64,000 nucleotides of DNA from Paenibacillus terrae. Its GTDB lineage: Bacteria; Bacillota; Bacilli; Paenibacillales; Paenibacillaceae. Below are positions 37,554 to 47,718 of this stretch, in pieces. The translations under genes and the position numbers were made by a program. Each line of letters opens with the position of its first letter. Within the stretch, counting starts at the first letter, position 1. Below the pieces are notes generated by a model, which saw nothing but the letters and a program-made list of their open reading frames with translations, had not been told where the DNA came from and made no database searches. The DNA is taken from contig NZ_JTHP01000006.1 of NCBI RefSeq assembly GCF_000943545.1, positions 62,001 to 126,000 of the forward strand, read 5' to 3'.

Positions 37554-38513
37554 CTACGGACGCTCCATTCGCACGGGTACGTTTACCTGCCGAAGGACAG
37601 CCTGAAGCACAGAATGGGCGTTGGAGCTGTCAAGACGCGCCTCGGGACGAAGCAGCAAACGATGCGCCAGTACATAAGGTGCCAATATTTTCACATCGTC
37701 AGGAAGCACGTAATCACGATTTTCCAGAAAAGCGTACGCCTTGGCCGCCATCATAAAAGCAAGCGCCGCCCGCGGGCTGGCTCCCAGCAGTACCGATGAA
37801 TGCTCTCTGGTCGCACGTACAATATCAAGTAAATAGGACGTAACTACGTCGTCCATGTACATTTCTCTGATTTCCTGCTGGATCGCGGCAATCTGTTCCA
37901 TATGCGCTACCGCCTCCAGACGATCTGCCGGCTGCCCCTCCTGATGACGAAGCAGCATGTTCCGCTCAGTCTCCATATCAGGATAGCCGAGACTGATTTT
38001 GAGCATAAAACGATCAAGCTGCGCTTCCGGCAGCATATAAGTCCCTTCAAAATCAATCGGATTTTGCGTAGCACACAGCATAAAAGGATGGGGCAGCATA
38101 TGCGTTTCTCCATCCACGGTTACACTGCGCTCCTCCATCACTTCCAGCAAAGCCGATTGGGTTTTCGTCGTGGCCCGGTTAATTTCGTCTGCCAATAAAA
38201 TATTTGTCATTACAGGACCTGGACGAAAATAAAAGCGCTCATCCCGTGGATGAAATATGGAAACCCCTGTAATATCACTGGGGAGAATATCAGGATTACA
38301 TTGAACACGGCGGTAATCACCGCGCATGGATTTGGCAAGAGCCTTGATCATTTGCGTTTTTCCCGTACCCGGAACGTCCTCGATCAGAATGTGCCCACCC
38401 GCCAGCATAGTCGTTAGCAGTAATTTTATTTCAAAGGATTTACCTAATATGCATGATTCCAGATTAGCTCGGATTGCAGATACAATCTGCACAGATTCTT
38501 GACGCACGGGCAT
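37554..38513 (-). CDS. MoxR family AAA+ ATPase
   Basis: 319 residues. Walker A EDVPGTGKTQMIKAL near residue 45, Walker B LLADEINRATTKTQSALLEVMEE, sensor CATQNPIDFEGTYMLPEAQLDRF and the arginine-finger region. Chaperone-like ATPase that acts with the DUF58 protein. Start ATG 38513 after CTAGGAGG; three bases separate its stop from the DUF58 start. Confidence 0.93.
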   Translation of the reverse strand: MPVRQESVQIVSAIRANLESCILGKSFEIKLLLTTMLAGGHILIEDVPGTGKTQMIKALAKSMRGDYRRVQCNPDILPSDITGVSIFHPRDERFYFRPGPVMTNILLADEINRATTKTQSALLEVMEERSVTVDGETHMLPHPFMLCATQNPIDFEGTYMLPEAQLDRFMLKISLGYPDMETERNMLLRHQEGQPADRLEAVAHMEQIAAIQQEIREMYMDDVVTSYLLDIVRATREHSSVLLGASPRAALAFMMAAKAYAFLENRDYVLPDDVKILAPYVLAHRLLLRPEARLDSSNAHSVLQAVLRQVNVPVRMERP

Positions 38514-38646
38514 AGCCTGTAAACCTCCTAGATAGCAACATGTTTCCTATTATTGTACATGAAGGAGGGCATAGAGTACACTTGAGTCCTTTTCCAGATG
38601 TTCGAGCCAGCTTTACAGTTTGGCAGTATTTTGTATGCAGACATAT

Positions 38647-38688
38647 AAAAAAGCCCTCCGGTCATTCAGATCCGAAGGGTTGATTTTT
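38647..38688 (-). terminator. Terminator of the spoVA operon
   Basis: CCCTTCGG-N10-CCGGAGGG (one mismatch) then CTTTTTT on the minus strand, about 65 bases after the spoVAE stop. Confidence 0.8.
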
Positions 38689-38752
38689 TATGCTTATTTA
38701 ATTCAGCATTTTGCATCATTCGATTCCCAACGCTTAAAAGTACAATATAAGT

Positions 38753-39103
38753 TTATCCTTTTGGACGCACGACCAAGGCCGCCAAAAAGGAGAAAATAAT
38801 CGCCGAGGAAATACCTGCACTTGTCACACTAAAGATCCCTGTAATGACACCAAGCCATCCATCCTTTTCCAGCTCGGTCAATGCGCCGTGTACGAGTGAG
38901 TTACCAAAACTGGTAATTGGAATCGTCGCACCCGCTCCGGCAAATTTAATAAGCGGATCGTATATCCCAACGGCATCAGCAATTGCACCTGCTACCACCA
39001 ACGTACTCATCGTATGTGCCGGGGTCATTTTAATGACATCCATCATCAACTGACCCACGACACAAATGGCACCACCGACTAAAAAAGCCCATAGATATAT
39101 CAT
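38753..39103 (-). CDS. spoVAE: Stage V sporulation protein AE (SpoVAEb)
   Basis: 116 residues, four or so hydrophobic segments with the AFLVGGAICVVGQ opening and PITSFGNSLVHGAL motif also seen in SpoVAC, its paralogue. Part of the spore inner-membrane channel for calcium dipicolinate. Overlaps spoVAD by four bases. Confidence 0.93.
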   Translation of the reverse strand: MIYLWAFLVGGAICVVGQLMMDVIKMTPAHTMSTLVVAGAIADAVGIYDPLIKFAGAGATIPITSFGNSLVHGALTELEKDGWLGVITGIFSVTSAGISSAIIFSFLAALVVRPKG

Positions 39104-40122
39104 ACTTTTCCTCCCGCTTCGAAAGCTACAGCATGTGCAATGCAGGGAATGCTTTCACCCTGCTGGGTGGACAAAGGAGACAACAATGCCCCGGTCGCCA
39201 CGACCAGCACTTTCTGGAGTTCTCCCTTTTCAATCCGCTTTAGCAGATGTCCGTAAGTTACGACAGCCGAGCATCCGGCACCACTGCCGCCTGCAATAAC
39301 TTGCTTTTGTTTGTTCAAATCATAAATAAGTAAACCGCAATCGTTGAATTCCGTCTGATTCATATCAATATTTTGTTTTTTTAGCAGCTCCTTGGTAATC
39401 GGTAAGCCCACAGATGCCAAATCTCCCGTTACAATGAGATCATAATAACCAGGGTCCCTGCCTGTATCTCGAAAATGTGACAACAGGGTATCTGCCGCCG
39501 CCGGAGCCATCGCTCCGCCCATGTTAAACGGGTCTTTAATGCCCATATCCGTAACACGTCCAATGGTAGCGCAATCCACCACCGTTCCTGTTTTGGCATG
39601 TCCCACCACTACGGTGCCAGAGCCTGTGACGGTATACTGGGCCGTTGGCGGCTTCTGGGCTCCGTATTCCGTAGGATAACGGAACTGCTTTTCCGCAGTA
39701 CAATTATGGCTGGTCGTACCGGCCATCACATAGTCGCCTGCCTCTGAATCCACAATAAGCGCGGCTAAGGCCAAACTTTCCATCGACGTAGAGCAGGCTC
39801 CGAAAACACCCAAATAAGGAATCGCGAGCTTGCGTGCCGAAAAGGAGCTACTGATAATCTGGTTCATCAGATCACCACTGATAAAAAACTGCACTTCCTC
39901 TTTGTTCAAATTGGCATTCATTAACGCCAGCTCAGTGGAGTGCTCAAACAATCTGCGTTCCGCTTTTTCCCACGTTTTTTCGTTAATTTCGAGATTGTCA
40001 TAAATGTAGTCAAAATCCGTGGACAACGGTCCCTCTCCTTCATCCGGGCCAACAACGGTTGCACTTCCCACGATGCGCGGTCTGGATTCGAACTTCCAGG
40101 TTTGTCCTCCCTGTCTTCTCAT
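39100..40122 (-). CDS. spoVAD: Stage V sporulation protein AD
   Basis: 340 residues, thiolase-like fold; VFGACSTSMESLALAALI near residue 108 carries the Cys at the position of the thiolase nucleophile. SpoVAD binds dipicolinic acid. It is flanked by spoVAC and spoVAE with four-base overlaps on both sides. Confidence 0.95.
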   Translation of the reverse strand: MRRQGGQTWKFESRPRIVGSATVVGPDEGEGPLSTDFDYIYDNLEINEKTWEKAERRLFEHSTELALMNANLNKEEVQFFISGDLMNQIISSSFSARKLAIPYLGVFGACSTSMESLALAALIVDSEAGDYVMAGTTSHNCTAEKQFRYPTEYGAQKPPTAQYTVTGSGTVVVGHAKTGTVVDCATIGRVTDMGIKDPFNMGGAMAPAAADTLLSHFRDTGRDPGYYDLIVTGDLASVGLPITKELLKKQNIDMNQTEFNDCGLLIYDLNKQKQVIAGGSGAGCSAVVTYGHLLKRIEKGELQKVLVVATGALLSPLSTQQGESIPCIAHAVAFEAGGKV

Positions 40123-40628
40123 AAATGGTTGCCTCCCACTCCAAGAATGGCGTAGATGACACCTACAACGAATGCGGCAACAACCCCGAATACGATAACC
40201 GACCCTGCCAGCTTGAACATATTCGCGCCTACTCCGAGCACCAGCCCCTCAGAACGATGCTCCAGTGCAGCCGAACACATTGAGTTGGCAAAGCCTGTAA
40301 TCGGTACAGCGGTTCCCGCACCCGCCCATTGGGCAAACTTGTCGTAAACCCCGAAGCAGGTCAATATAACCGCCAACAGGATCATCATGGATGAGGTCGG
40401 CGGTGCCGCCTCCTTGGCCGAAATGTGCATCCCTGCCATGAAGGCTTCCTGAATCGCCTGACCAATCACACAGATGCCGCCTCCAACCAGAAAAGCCCGC
40501 ACACAGTTGGCAAAAACTTTTCTGGATGGCTCGTGCTTTTTGGAAATACTTTGATAGTCCTTCTCATTTATGGACAGCGGCGGCGTATTGGTACGAAAAC
40601 CGCTTTGCCCGGATTTAGCTGGCATCAT
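40119..40628 (-). CDS. spoVAC: Stage V sporulation protein AC
   Basis: 169 residues; AFLVGGGICVIGQAIQEAF and GTAVPITGFANSM match the SpoVAC mechanosensitive channel subunit. Start ATG 40628 after AAGGGGTGGTGA. The operon here has only AC, AD and AE, without the AA, AB and AF genes of B. subtilis. Forespore-type promoter elements upstream (ACATAA or CCATAA with AATAATG/CACAATG) are too weak to call. Confidence 0.94.
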   Translation of the reverse strand: MMPAKSGQSGFRTNTPPLSINEKDYQSISKKHEPSRKVFANCVRAFLVGGGICVIGQAIQEAFMAGMHISAKEAAPPTSSMMILLAVILTCFGVYDKFAQWAGAGTAVPITGFANSMCSAALEHRSEGLVLGVGANMFKLAGSVIVFGVVAAFVVGVIYAILGVGGNHL

Positions 40629-40810
40629 TCACCACCCCTTGTTCGTAATTTCCGCACTTGGCGGTTCGGATTCATTGTGTCCTTATCATTATTAGCTTTA
40701 TGGGGAATTGTTATGTCAGGAAAATGATATCGTGGACATTCCGTACAAATCCATTCATACTGGATGGATGACGACCACTGGTTAATTAATAAGGAGTGAG
40801 GTATAACATC

Positions 40811-41890
40811 ATGGAATCAAAAACATTAGAACTGTTTAAAACTTTAACGGAGTTTCCTTCCATTCCCGGGCATGAGCGAGAGCTGCGGGCATGGGTTAAA
40901 GAGCGGATATCCGGTTATACGGACGAAATCGTACAGGATCGTTTGGGCAGCCTTTTCGGCGTGCTGCGCGGTGAAGAGAACGGACCGCGTGTCATGGTGG
41001 CAGGGCATCTGGATGAAGTCGGATTTATCGTCAATGGCATTTCGGAAAATGGCATGATTCGTTTTCAGCCGGTTGGAGGCTGGTGGAGTCAGGCCATCAT
41101 GTCACAGCGTCTTCAGGTGCTGACTCCGAATGGACCAGTTATCGGAGTCGTTGGCTCTGTCTCCCCCCATTTACTGGATGAATCGCAACGCAGCAAGCCT
41201 ATGGACATCAAGCATATGTATCTGGATATCGGCGTGGACAGCCGTCAGGAAGCGCAAGAGCTGGGTATTGTGCCGGGAACAGCCATTGCGCCGATTTGTG
41301 ATTTTACTCCACTGGCGAATCCGAAAAAAATTATGGCTAAAGCGTGGGATAACCGCTATGGTGTAGGCTTGGCTATTGAGCTGCTTGAAGCGTTACATAA
41401 GGAAAAGGACAAACTGCCTAATACGCTGTATGCGGGGGCTACCGTTCAGGAGGAAGTGGGATTGCGCGGCGCACGCACGGCAGCCAATCTGATTCAACCG
41501 GACGTTTTCTTTGCACTGGATTGCAGTGCGGCCAACGATATGGGTGGTGATCCGAACGCTTACGGGCATTTGGGTAAAGGCGCGCTGCTGCGGGTATTTG
41601 ATCCGGGTATGATTACACATCGCGGGATTGTGGAATACGTGCAGGATATGGCGGAAACGCACAAGATCAAGTATCAATATTTCATCTCCACAGGTGGGAC
41701 CGATGCAGGTCAGGTCCATTTAAGCGGAATTGGAGTGCCATCCACCGTCATTGGCATTTGCGGACGATACATCCACACTTCCTCGTCCATTATTCACACC
41801 GACGATTACGATGCAGCCAAAGAACTGATCGTCAAGCTGGTACAAAACCTGGATCGTACGACACTGAATACGATTATTGAACGAGCTTAA
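40811..41890 (+). CDS. M42 family metallopeptidase
   Basis: 359 residues, glutamyl aminopeptidase/cellulase-M type. Metal and catalytic motifs: [10 protein letters not shown] (near 65), [18 protein letters not shown] (catalytic Glu pair), [17 protein letters not shown] and [10 protein letters not shown]. Cytoplasmic dodecameric aminopeptidase by family. ATG 40811 is preferred (GAGG nine bases upstream) over GTG 40796. Confidence 0.93.
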   Translation: MESKTLELFKTLTEFPSIPGHERELRAWVKERISGYTDEIVQDRLGSLFGVLRGEENGPRVMVAGHLDEVGFIVNGISENGMIRFQPVGGWWSQAIMSQRLQVLTPNGPVIGVVGSVSPHLLDESQRSKPMDIKHMYLDIGVDSRQEAQELGIVPGTAIAPICDFTPLANPKKIMAKAWDNRYGVGLAIELLEALHKEKDKLPNTLYAGATVQEEVGLRGARTAANLIQPDVFFALDCSAANDMGGDPNAYGHLGKGALLRVFDPGMITHRGIVEYVQDMAETHKIKYQYFISTGGTDAGQVHLSGIGVPSTVIGICGRYIHTSSSIIHTDDYDAAKELIVKLVQNLDRTTLNTIIERA

Positions 41891-41917
41891 GGTATTCTCA
41901 GAAAAGTACAATCTATT

Positions 41918-41959
41918 AAAAACAGCCAAAACACGTTCTACATGTTTTGACTGTTTTTT
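41918..41959 (+). terminator. Terminator after the M42 peptidase
   Basis: AAAACAG-C-CAAAACA loop TGTTTTG-A-CTGTTTTTT. Confidence 0.85.
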
Positions 41960-41988
41960 GATTTAATAGAGCTACAAAATAGAGCGCT

Positions 41989-42705
41989 TCATATCAAATG
42001 CTTATAACGAAGTAAAGCGATAATAACAAGTACAGCCGTCAAGGCAATGCAGATGTTCTCCACCTGCGCCCCTTTGCGCGTTCCGGTACTCATCAGCTTA
42101 AATCGCAGCTTCCATTTGAAAGGTGGCAAAGGTTTAATTCCGTTATTCGTCAAGGAATCTGCCAACAAATGCAGCAGATACGCCAAACCACCAGCCAGCC
42201 ATATGCTGTCACCGTGCAGGCGGGTTGTACCGTACAGCAACGCAGTCCATACGACTGTTCCGTACACCGTATGCGTCAATCCCCGGTGCGGGACAAGCGT
42301 ACAGATAATCAGCAGGCACCCGGCAATGTAATTCCATGGCGCATATGCTTCCCCATACCAGGCTAAGCCAACCCCAATCAAAAAGATAATAACCTTTCGC
42401 ATCGATCGTGAAGGCATAAAGGAAGCGCTGATCATCAGCAAAGCCAGAACAAGATTCCACGGCGGTGGAGCCATACGGGTGAAAAATACCCAGCCCGCAG
42501 CCCCAATCATCAAAAGCTGTACGAGTCTGAGCATTTTGGTAGGCAACGCACGACTCACGAGCATGGAGTTAGGCTCGTCAATATCCGGCAACAGTGAACC
42601 GACTACAGCGGCAGCCACGGCAGTCGGAGTCACTTCGTATCCGTTCAAGGCTAATACCGACAGGGAGACCCCGGTTCCAATAATCAAATGGGCTCTTCCC
42701 ATCAT
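41989..42705 (-). CDS. YdjM-like integral membrane hydrolase (DUF457)
   Basis: 238 residues. GRAHLIIGTGVSL at the N-terminus, GSLLPDIDEPNS near 38 and RGLTHTVYG near 125 are the His/Asp signatures of the LexA-regulated YdjM/DUF457 membrane-bound metal-dependent hydrolases, with about five membrane helices. Tandem ATGs at 42705/42702; the longer frame to 42753 is less likely. Function not established. Confidence 0.82.
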   Translation of the reverse strand: MMGRAHLIIGTGVSLSVLALNGYEVTPTAVAAAVVGSLLPDIDEPNSMLVSRALPTKMLRLVQLLMIGAAGWVFFTRMAPPPWNLVLALLMISASFMPSRSMRKVIIFLIGVGLAWYGEAYAPWNYIAGCLLIICTLVPHRGLTHTVYGTVVWTALLYGTTRLHGDSIWLAGGLAYLLHLLADSLTNNGIKPLPPFKWKLRFKLMSTGTRKGAQVENICIALTAVLVIIALLRYKHLI

Positions 42706-42862
42706 GGTGCATAACATCCTTTCGTTGCAGCATACAACAGAGTTCGACATCACTCTATTTGAATCAGCATGATTCGATTGTATACGACAAACAAAAGGAG
42801 AACAATAGTTCGCTTATTCTATTTAAAGGATATCGTCCAAAAGTCCCGGTCAAAAATTCGCC

Positions 42863-44014
42863 TTAGAGTATTTTTTGGAACAGTGCGATAACTTCCTCTT
42901 TGGTTGGCTGAAACGGATTACTGGGCGCACACGCATCCTTCATCGCATTGTCGGCTAACAGATTCAGGTCCGGGTCCGTTACTCCCAACTCAGACAAGCG
43001 TTTCGGGATTCCGACCTCCTGTGCCAACCCACGGATGGCATCCACGACAAATTCAGCACACTCCTCGTCCGTTCGCCCTCTGACCGAGAATCCAATCGCT
43101 TGAGCGATAGGTCTGAATTTACGAGGAACATGCTGCGCATTGGCCTCCTGTACATAGGGCAGTAGCATCGCATTACACACCCCATGTGGAAGATCATACA
43201 CACCTCCAAGCTGATGAGCCATCGCATGCACATATCCCAACCCCGCATTGTTGAAAGCCAGCCCTCCCAGAAAAACAGCATACACAAGCTTTTCCCGAGC
43301 CTCAATATTTTGACCATTCTCCACAGCATCAGGCAAATAACGGAATATCAGCTCGACAGCAGCCAAGGCAGTGGCATCGGTGACCGGATAAGCTCCCGGG
43401 GTAACCAGCGCCTCAATCGCATGAGTAAGCGCATCCATACCTGTCGCAGCAGTTAATTCGGCTGGCTTACCCACCATTAATTCGGGGTCATTTACAGAGA
43501 TGGAAGCCAGACTGTTTTTATCAACCATGACCATTTTGACCTTACGCTTCTCATCAGTAATGACATAGTTAATGGTGACCTCGCTGGAGGTACCCGCCGT
43601 TGTATTCACTGCCACAATAGGAACGGACGGTCGTTTGGATTTGTGAACGCCTTCATATTCTGAAATATGTCCTCCATTGGTGACAATGATGCCAATGGCT
43701 TTGGCCGCATCCTGAGGCGACCCACCACCTACCGAGACGAGAACATCACATCCGTTATCCTGAAACACCTTGACTCCTTCGTGAACATTGTCACAGGTAG
43801 GGTTAGGTTGCACACCATCATACACGATATATGGAATTCCATGTTGCTCCAAAACAGCAATAATCCGGTCGGTAATCCCATTTCGACGCAGCCATTTATC
43901 CGTCACGATAAGCGCTTTCATAAATCTTTTCTCTTGCAACATCGGTCCCAGATCTCTAAGACATCCAATCCCCATCAAATTCACTGGCGGTACATAAAAG
44001 ATGTTCCTCCCCAT
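42863..44014 (-). CDS. Iron-containing alcohol dehydrogenase
   Basis: 383 residues, group III. NAD loop VSVGGGSPQDAAKAIG near 95, metal ligands in GMDALTHAIEALV and YVHAMAHQLGGVYDLPHG (His residues intact). Start ATG 44014 after GAGGAGGGG; the 46-codon upstream extension lacks a site. Closest in look to lactaldehyde/1,3-propanediol dehydrogenases; substrate not determined. Confidence 0.92.
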   Translation of the reverse strand: MGRNIFYVPPVNLMGIGCLRDLGPMLQEKRFMKALIVTDKWLRRNGITDRIIAVLEQHGIPYIVYDGVQPNPTCDNVHEGVKVFQDNGCDVLVSVGGGSPQDAAKAIGIIVTNGGHISEYEGVHKSKRPSVPIVAVNTTAGTSSEVTINYVITDEKRKVKMVMVDKNSLASISVNDPELMVGKPAELTAATGMDALTHAIEALVTPGAYPVTDATALAAVELIFRYLPDAVENGQNIEAREKLVYAVFLGGLAFNNAGLGYVHAMAHQLGGVYDLPHGVCNAMLLPYVQEANAQHVPRKFRPIAQAIGFSVRGRTDEECAEFVVDAIRGLAQEVGIPKRLSELGVTDPDLNLLADNAMKDACAPSNPFQPTKEEVIALFQKIL

Positions 44015-44292
44015 ACGTAAACCCCTCCTCTGTGTTAATCGTTCTCCAGTCATCTCTGCTCTGTTATCATGCATCTTCTTGATACTACCATCAGATCGAG
44101 CAGACATCTGCGAAAAAAAGCACAGTTCAGCAATTCCCATAAAAACATGCAATAAGGCCTAGAAACATGTTGACAAACTTTTGCAATATTTTCTTTTTGC
44201 CTCAAAAGCCTATTGAACTATTTGAAATATTATGTAATATAGTGTTTATATTTACTATATGAATCTATTAAATGAACAAGGAGGAAATAATT

Positions 44293-45006
44293 ATGCAAAA
44301 GAGTTCTGCGATTCGCAAGTTCAAAACGGTTGGTCTGGCATCATTGCTAAGTCTTGTTTTGTTCGCTCTCCCCGCTTCTGCTGCTTGGAATGATACATAC
44401 ACCGGGTATGCCACCTATACCGGATCTGGCTACTCAGGAGGAGCACTGCTACTTGATCCAATCCCTTCCGATGCAAAAATTACGGCTCTTAACCGCACCC
44501 AACTGAATTATAACGGAATCAAAGCCGCATTGGCAGGAGCATATCTGGAAGTCCAAGGTCCCAAGGGGAAAACAACCGTCTATGTAACCGACCTTTATCC
44601 TGAAGGTCCAAGTGGTGCGCTCGACCTGTCCCCAAATGCTTTTAACCAAATTGGCAACCAAATTGATGGAAAAATCAATATCTCATGGAAAGTCATCAAA
44701 GCCCCAGTTACTGGAAACGTCTCCTACCGCATTAAAGAAGGCAGCAGCCGGTGGTGGGCAGCTATTCAGGTACGCAATCATAAATATCCTGTCTTGAAAC
44801 TGGAAGTCCAACAGAACGGACAGTGGATCAACCTCGAAAAACAGGACTACAACCACTTTCTGGGTACTAACTTAGGGAACCAGCCTCTTAAAATCCGGAT
44901 TACAGACATTCGCGGTGTGGTGCTGAACGATACCCTCCCGGCTCTAGCAGAAAATGGCACGGGCGATGCCTATATTGTCAAAGGTAATGTGCAATTCCCT
45001 GACTGA
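44293..45006 (+). CDS. Bacterial expansin (YoaJ/EXLX1 type)
   Basis: 237 residues, secreted. Signal peptide to about residue 31 (LLSLVLFALPASAA). D1 double-psi barrel domain: GYATYTGSGYSGGALLLDP and YVTDLYPEGPSGALDLSPNAF with the key Asp of TDLYPEG. D2 binding domain: YRIKEGSSRWWAAIQVRNH with the aromatic surface, ending GNVQFPD. Loosens plant cell wall without hydrolysis and aids root colonisation in B. subtilis. ATG 44293 seven bases after AAGGAGG; a TTGAAC-N16-TAATAT promoter is upstream. Confidence 0.95.
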   Translation: MQKSSAIRKFKTVGLASLLSLVLFALPASAAWNDTYTGYATYTGSGYSGGALLLDPIPSDAKITALNRTQLNYNGIKAALAGAYLEVQGPKGKTTVYVTDLYPEGPSGALDLSPNAFNQIGNQIDGKINISWKVIKAPVTGNVSYRIKEGSSRWWAAIQVRNHKYPVLKLEVQQNGQWINLEKQDYNHFLGTNLGNQPLKIRITDIRGVVLNDTLPALAENGTGDAYIVKGNVQFPD

Positions 45007-45102
45007 TTGTAGATATCTTCTCACAGCTTGAATCCTGTCAGGCATAAATGGGCGCTTCCTACCCATGTGCTGTCCAATTCGTGACAGGCTTTATGTAATC
45101 CC

Positions 45103-45154
45103 CAGGCTGGGAACCGACGCAAGCGATTTTGCGTGTCGGGTTCCTGGCCTTTTT
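45103..45154 (+). terminator. Terminator after the expansin gene
   Basis: CCAGG..GGAACCGACGCAA paired with TTGCGTGTCGGGTTCCTGG, then CCTTTTT. Confidence 0.9.
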
Positions 45155-45281
45155 ACGAAAAAGTCATTATTTTTCATAAAAAATTAGTTTGTTCACTGTC
45201 CTGTTCACAGGAAGGCACGTATAATGAATACATATTAGGGTGTATTTTGGCTATATGAACATAGACAGGAGACCTGCCCAC

Positions 45282-47543
45282 ATGAGCAATTTCAAAAAGC
45301 ATCACAAGCTTCACAGCAAATTGATGATCAGTATCACGTTATGTATTACGCTGACGTTGCTGGTATCTACCACAGTGTATTATTTTTATTATATTCGGGT
45401 GGAGAAGGAGCAAGCATTCGAAGCCAATCATAGCAGCCTGGCACTGAGAAGCAGAGAGGTCATTAACATGACATCTATCGCCCAATCGTTGGCCTTCCAA
45501 ATGTACCGCAGCAGCACCCTGTCTAAGTTGTTGTATTATCCCAAACCCAATGTATATGATGTAACCGCTGCCATGTCTGAGTTGAACAATTATCTCAATT
45601 CTATGCCGTACATTGAATCCATCTATGTGTATAATCCGAAAAGCGACGCCTTCTACATTGCATCCTCACGGGGGCAAAACGGGTTATACAGCAAAAGTGA
45701 ACTGGTTGACACGGATATTATACGCGTGCTGGATCATTATGAGGATTATAAGCCATTTACACCTATTCCACGCACCTATCCTTTGCTATCTGCGTCAGAC
45801 TCCGTTGCCGGAGCAGATCAAGCCAGCACAGACATTGCCGCCTATACGTATTTATGCTACGACGCAATCAACTCGAACGAAGCGATGAATTCGGCTGTGA
45901 TCGTCAATGTATCTGCGACTTGGATGAACAAGGAAATGGCGACGAATCCGGCATCAGGCGGAACGGCTTATATTTTGGACGATCAAGGCAGACTTTTATC
46001 CGGCGCGACACTGGCAGAAGAACCATTGAACGAAAAAGAACAGCTATGGCTGCACACCCGAGTCAAAAAACAGGAAACAGGATATTTTGTAGAAGATTTT
46101 CACAGTAAAAGATCACTCATTTCTTATACCTCCCAAGACGGATTGGGTTGGCAGTATATTAGTGTCACCCCGTATGAAAGCGTTGTCAAAATGGCGAGTG
46201 TTATCCGTAATGCGATGCTGTTCATTGCCGCCGTCATTGCATTGGCAGGGTTCGTGGCTTCCTGGCTGCTGTCCAGAATGCTGTATACCCCCATTGGGCA
46301 GATCGTTGTCCATATGAATTCACTCGAATCAGAGAAACGAAACAGCATGTATACGATCCGGCAAAACATTTTACAGAATATTATTCGGGGGGTTCAATTG
46401 CTTCCTGCTGGAGAGGAACCGGAGCGGTTGCTTGAGCTTGGAATTACATTCCAGTTTGACAAAGACTATCGGCTGGTGCTGCTGCGTATAGATGAATATG
46501 CCCGGTGGCAAAGCGAACGCGGTCCTGACCTGCTACCCTATAAGTTTGCCATAATGAATATTGCTTCTGAAATATGCGGGCAGACGTACCAGGTGGAAGC
46601 CGTGGATATCGACGAAGACAGCGTCCTATTGCTGCTCAACATTCTTGATCCTGCGGAGCATACGGATACCGTGCTGCTGGAAACCTTATTGCGCCAAATA
46701 CGCGAAGCTTGCCATGAGTATTTAAAGCTGAGCGTATCGCTAACCTATAGCGCCATCGCAAGCCAGTCGGAACGGCTGCATCTGTTGTACCGTCAGGTAC
46801 AGGAAGCGTCCATGCACCGATTTTTTCAAGGGCACGGGTGTATCATTGATGCGCAGAACACAATTGAGGCACATGCTCAAAATGCCTATGTATATGCGTC
46901 GGATAAGGAGAAAAAATTGCTCGACACGCTGTTATCTGGTCATACGGAGGATGCTCATGGCATGTTCAAGGACTTGCTGATGCATATGGAAAAATATTCG
47001 TTTTCCGTTGTGCAGGTGGCCATATCCCGGTTGATGATGAGTGTGAATCATGCCATTCAGCATATGAGTGAGCGTAATGGATTTGCTGCCGAATCTATAC
47101 CTGAATTGCCGTCCGCAGATCAGTTGGAGACGGCCCTGGAGCTTATCGAGCAATATCAATTGGTCTTTGATCATGTCCGCTCCAACCTGTTGGAAAAACG
47201 AAACACGAAACAAGAGCGGCTAGTACGGCAAATTAACGAGCGAATAGAGCAAGCCTATGCTGATCCGGATTTTTGCCTCAACCAGATCGCTGAAGAGCTG
47301 GATATGTCGCCGATCTATGTCAGCAGACTATACAAGCAACAAACCATGTCTACCATCGTAGATGTCATTCAACAGCTACGCATTCGCAAAGCCTGCGAGC
47401 TGCTGGAGCAAACCGACTGGTCGGTAGCTGACGTGGCAGAACAAACCGGATTTGGGAGCAGCTCTTATTTTCACCGCATGTTCAAGCGTAGCTTGGGCGT
47501 GACGCCAACAGATTTTCGTCGTTCTAAAGCAAATGCGCAATAA
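45282..47543 (+). CDS. Membrane-bound AraC family regulator (YesN/YtdP-like)
   Basis: 753 residues: transmembrane helix 1 (about 14-34, LMISITLCITLTLLVSTTVYY), extracytoplasmic sensor (about 35-300), helix 2 (AMLFIAAVIALAGFVASWLLS, about 307-327), a cytoplasmic linker, and two C-terminal AraC helix-turn-helix units (FCLNQIAEELDMSPIYVSRLY; SVADVAEQTGFGSSSYFHRMFK). Typical Paenibacillus one-component sensor next to a sugar ABC transporter; it faces the LplA-type gene downstream and probably activates that operon. ATG 45282 follows AGGAG by ten bases. Confidence 0.9.
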   Translation: MSNFKKHHKLHSKLMISITLCITLTLLVSTTVYYFYYIRVEKEQAFEANHSSLALRSREVINMTSIAQSLAFQMYRSSTLSKLLYYPKPNVYDVTAAMSELNNYLNSMPYIESIYVYNPKSDAFYIASSRGQNGLYSKSELVDTDIIRVLDHYEDYKPFTPIPRTYPLLSASDSVAGADQASTDIAAYTYLCYDAINSNEAMNSAVIVNVSATWMNKEMATNPASGGTAYILDDQGRLLSGATLAEEPLNEKEQLWLHTRVKKQETGYFVEDFHSKRSLISYTSQDGLGWQYISVTPYESVVKMASVIRNAMLFIAAVIALAGFVASWLLSRMLYTPIGQIVVHMNSLESEKRNSMYTIRQNILQNIIRGVQLLPAGEEPERLLELGITFQFDKDYRLVLLRIDEYARWQSERGPDLLPYKFAIMNIASEICGQTYQVEAVDIDEDSVLLLLNILDPAEHTDTVLLETLLRQIREACHEYLKLSVSLTYSAIASQSERLHLLYRQVQEASMHRFFQGHGCIIDAQNTIEAHAQNAYVYASDKEKKLLDTLLSGHTEDAHGMFKDLLMHMEKYSFSVVQVAISRLMMSVNHAIQHMSERNGFAAESIPELPSADQLETALELIEQYQLVFDHVRSNLLEKRNTKQERLVRQINERIEQAYADPDFCLNQIAEELDMSPIYVSRLYKQQTMSTIVDVIQQLRIRKACELLEQTDWSVADVAEQTGFGSSSYFHRMFKRSLGVTPTDFRRSKANAQ

Positions 47544-47551
47544 GGTAGACT

Positions 47552-47604
47552 GACAAAGGCGACGGCTATCGCTTGTACGCAATCGTTCCGTCCTCTCCGC
47601 TGAT
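47552..47604 (+). repeat. Dispersed intergenic repeat, copy 2
   Basis: Partner of 3731-3786; begins nine bases after the regulator's stop codon. Confidence 0.45.
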
Positions 47605-47641
47605 TTTAACGTGACCTATCACTCCTTGTAATAGACATTAA

Positions 47642-47679
47642 AAAAGCAAGCCTCCAATATCCTGGAGACTTGCTTTTTC
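47642..47679. terminator. Bidirectional terminator
   Basis: AAAAAGCAAG-C-CTCCA-N6-TGGAG-A-CTTGCTTTTT between the convergent AraC-type and lipoprotein genes. Confidence 0.9.
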
Positions 47680-47718
47680 TTTTTATCCCAACTGTTAAAA
47701 TCTCTTTGCCTTGCCCAA

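Noticed and set aside
40629..40740. Sigma-G promoter of spoVAC
   Set aside because: Two partial matches with different spacing; neither -10 reaches the CATnnTA pattern.
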